Position numbers and translations under genes: made by a program
NCBI RefSeq assembly: GCF_030296595.1
Contig: NZ_AP027731.1
Location: 62,001-126,000 of the forward strand
Direction of reading: 5' to 3'
Source of the DNA: Naasia aerilata
GTDB taxonomy: Bacteria; Actinomycetota; Actinomycetes; Actinomycetales; Microbacteriaceae
Length of the DNA: 64,000 nucleotides
The notes under the pieces: model-generated
Seen by the model: only the letters and a program-made list of their open reading frames with translations
What the model was told of the DNA's origin: nothing
Database searches by the model: none
Part shown: positions 61,948-64,000 of the stretch, piece after piece
Layout of the letters: each line of letters begins with the position of its first letter
Position numbering within the stretch: the stretch's first letter is position 1

Positions 61948-63620
61948 ATCCGCTCCGGTGCGCCGACCCCCAGCAGGCCGAGCCCGGACCGGAGCACCTG
62001 CCCGACGGCGTCGTTCAGCCAGAGGCGGCTGCGGTGCACGGCCTCGATCGGCGCGTCCCCGAGGGGGATGACACGGCAGCTGTCGTACCAGCGGTGGTAG
62101 GTGCCGGCGAGCTCCTCGAGGTATCGGGCGACCCGGTGCGGCTCGCGGAGCTCGGCCGCCTGCGCGACGATCCGCGGGAACTCCTGGAGCACGCCGAGCA
62201 GGATCGACTCGGTCTCGTGCTCGAGCGTCGCCGGATCGAACGCGGGCTCGCCGTCCTCGAACCGCCGGACGCCGGACGCCTCCGCGTTGCGGTCGACGGC
62301 GCTCGTGCGGGCGTGGGCGTACTGCACGTAGTAGACGGGGTTGTCGTTGGTGTGCTTGGTGAGCAGGTCGAGGTCGACGTCGAGCTGCGAGTCGGCCGAG
62401 GACCGGACGAGCGCGTACCGGGCGGCGTCGACTCCGACCGCCTCCACGAGGTCGTCCATCGTGACGACGTTGCCGGCGCGCTTGCTCATCCGCACCGGCT
62501 CGCCGTCCTTGACGAGGTTGACGAGCTGCCCGATGAGGATCTCGAGGTTGACGTACGGGGTGTCCCCGAACGCCGCCACCATCGCCATGAGCCGGCCGAT
62601 GTAGCCGTGGTGATCCGCGCCCAGCATGATGATGTTCCGGTCGAAGCCGCGCTCGCGCTTGTTGAGGTAGTAGGCCAGGTCGCCCGCGATGTACGCCGGC
62701 TCCCCGTCGCTCTTGATCACCACGCGGTCGCGGTCGTCGCCGAACTCGGTCGTCCGCAGCCAGACGGCCCCGTCGGCCTCGAAGATGTGCCCCAGCTCGC
62801 GGAGCCGCGCGACGGCGTGCTGGACCGCGCCCGTCTCGTGGAGCGAGTTCTCGTGGAAGTACACGTCGAAGTCGACGCCGAACTCGTGCAGCGACGACTT
62901 GATGTCGCCGAACATCAGCTCGACGCCCTCCGCACGGAAGACCTCCTGGGCCTCCTCGCGGGGCAGCGCGGCCAGGTCGCCGGCGTGCCCGGCGACGACG
63001 CGCGACACGATCTCGCCGATGTACGCGCCGGCGTAGCCATCCTCCGGGGTGTCCTCTCCGAGGAAGCTCGCGAGGAGGCTGCGGCTGAACCGGTCGATCT
63101 GGGCGCCGTGGTCGTTGAAGTAGTACTCGCGCGCCACCTCGGCGCCCTGGGCCTGCAGAATCCGAGCGAGGCTGTCGCCCACGGCGGCCCAGCGGGCGCC
63201 GCCGAGGTGGATGGGGCCGGTCGGGTTCGCGGAGACGAACTCGAGGTTCATCCGCACGCCGGCGAGCGCCTCGCCGCGACCGTAGCCTTGAGCGTCGTCC
63301 ACGATCTGGCGGGCCAGCGCACCGGCCGCCGCGGTCTCGAGCGTGATGTTGATGAAGCCGGGCCCCGCGATGTCGACCTTGCGGACGCCGTCGAGCGCGG
63401 CGATGCCGTCGGCGAGCTCCGTCGCGAGCTCCCGCGGGTTGGTGCCGAACCGCTTCGCAAAGCGCATGGCGACGTTGCTCGCCCAGTCGCCGTGGTCCCG
63501 GTTGCGGGGGCGCTCGAGCGCCACATCCGCGGACGTGGGACGGACATCGTCGATGCCTCGGCGGCCGGCGGCTTCCGTCACGAGGTGGGCGACGGTATCG
63601 GCGAGCGCGGCGGGTGTCAC
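61944..63620 (-). CDS. argS: Arginyl-tRNA synthetase
   Basis: About 558 residues, class I synthetase. The N-terminal Arg-tRNA domain precedes [26 protein letters not shown] near residue 125 (HIGH-like HLGG), with [18 protein letters not shown] near 370 in the KMSKS position and a C-terminal DALR anticodon-binding domain ending [17 protein letters not shown] at 63620 is preferred as homologues begin MTPA; a TTG at 63629 is possible. The frame is intact. Confidence 0.95.
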   Translation of the reverse strand: MTPAALADTVAHLVTEAAGRRGIDDVRPTSADVALERPRNRDHGDWASNVAMRFAKRFGTNPRELATELADGIAALDGVRKVDIAGPGFINITLETAAAGALARQIVDDAQGYGRGEALAGVRMNLEFVSANPTGPIHLGGARWAAVGDSLARILQAQGAEVAREYYFNDHGAQIDRFSRSLLASFLGEDTPEDGYAGAYIGEIVSRVVAGHAGDLAALPREEAQEVFRAEGVELMFGDIKSSLHEFGVDFDVYFHENSLHETGAVQHAVARLRELGHIFEADGAVWLRTTEFGDDRDRVVIKSDGEPAYIAGDLAYYLNKRERGFDRNIIMLGADHHGYIGRLMAMVAAFGDTPYVNLEILIGQLVNLVKDGEPVRMSKRAGNVVTMDDLVEAVGVDAARYALVRSSADSQLDVDLDLLTKHTNDNPVYYVQYAHARTSAVDRNAEASGVRRFEDGEPAFDPATLEHETESILLGVLQEFPRIVAQAAELREPHRVARYLEELAGTYHRWYDSCRVIPLGDAPIEAVHRSRLWLNDAVGQVLRSGLGLLGVGAPERM

Positions 63621-63775
63621 GGCGATCAAGCCTAGCCGGAGCGGGACACGCGCCCCCGGCCGGTGCGGGCCGCGCGGGAAGCCGTTGCTACCCTTCCACC
63701 GAGCCCGCCTCGCGGAGCGCGATCCCGATCATCCGGATGTTCGCCGCGGCGCCGGCACGGAGGGGGATCCGACAA

Positions 63776-64000
63776 GTGGCGAGACGCACGACCGCGGCCA
63801 TCCTGGCGATGGCCGGCCTGCTGAGCCTCGCCGCCTGCACGTCGAACCCGGTGCAGGCGCCGCCCGCCAAGCCCGGCCAGTCGGCGACGACGGCCCCGGT
63901 GGGCGCGCCGTCGACGGAGCCGACGCCGTCCCCCACCCCCACCGAGACCGGCCCGACCTCCGTCCCGGTGACTCAGACGTGCGACCAGCTGGTCCCGGCG
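63776..64000 (+). CDS. Predicted lipoprotein, N-terminal part (runs off the window)
   Basis: 75 codons are in the window. The start ARRTTAAILAMAGLLSLAACTS is a lipoprotein signal peptide with lipobox LAAC, followed by a Pro/Thr/Ser-rich linker (TEPTPSPTPTETGPTS) and TCDQLVPA, where the folded domain probably begins. The GTG at 63776 follows GGAGGGGG by about 9 bases, a strong ribosome site. The 155 bases between this gene and divergent argS must hold both promoters. The function cannot be told from this part. Confidence 0.75.
   Translation, partial: MARRTTAAILAMAGLLSLAACTSNPVQAPPAKPGQSATTAPVGAPSTEPTPSPTPTETGPTSVPVTQTCDQLVPA

Overview
The window is GC-rich, gene-dense actinobacterial chromosome, most likely from a member of the Microbacteriaceae (Leifsonia-like; inferred, not proven). 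The reasons are the gene order argS-lysA-hom-thrC-thrB-rho-prfA-prmC, then ywlC, a wecA-type transferase and the complete atpIBEFHAGDC set, the Rho protein with a long disordered insert, and the pervasive ATGA/GTGA start-stop overlaps. No rRNA, tRNA, CRISPR array, phage gene or transposase was seen. No gene-free stretch exceeds 300 bases; the longest are 21971-22232 and 23759-23991.

Layout. (1) 1-5.5 kb: the end of gabT, an asparaginase and a potDABC polyamine transporter. (2) 5.7-6.8 kb: ald. (3) 6.8-22 kb, minus strand: one long operon of a Ser/Thr kinase, a ~2000-residue Ig/FN3 surface protein, a MoxR ATPase, DUF58, a transglutaminase-like membrane protein, a zinc-ribbon FHA protein and an FtsK/SpoIIIE ATPase. 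With the PP2C phosphatase and FHA protein at 30.3-32.5 kb this matches the PFNA cluster (kinase, FN3, AAA ATPase, DUF58, transglutaminase, phosphatase, FHA) known from Bifidobacterium longum. (4) 22.2-30.1 kb: a catabolic island lying between the two halves of that cluster, with two amidohydrolases, an NCS1-type permease, two SDR dehydrogenases, an NAD epimerase and a GntR/FCD regulator. (5) 32.8-39.5 kb: an Lrp regulator, a class III aminotransferase and a PuuB-like oxidase, then TspO, tag, an aldo-keto reductase and yaaA. (6) 39.5-48.8 kb: ATP synthase, a wecA-like gene and ywlC. (7) 48.9-51.6 kb: an ABC-2 exporter with a divergent TetR regulator. (8) 51.7-63.6 kb: prmC, prfA, rho, the threonine/lysine genes, DUF2993 and argS. 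(9) The start of a lipoprotein gene at the right edge.

Sequence quality decides how this window is read. About 22 otherwise intact genes or gene segments carry frame breaks. In every case worked through, adding one base to a short run of G or C restores the family motif (for example DGMGGH in the phosphatase, SGRNGGWC in the oxidase, SGYSPIG in the aminotransferase). These are therefore treated as assembly errors rather than pseudogenes, and broken genes are given as single CDS entries spanning the break.

The most interesting points are the PFNA-like cluster extended by an FtsK-type ATPase and split by a catabolic island, a transglutaminase domain lacking its catalytic Cys and His, a CodA-like enzyme lacking the deaminase Glu and Asp, a FadR-type operator that probably links the island to its own regulator, three families of palindromic repeats placed at gene 3' ends, and prfA with an apparent AUC start.
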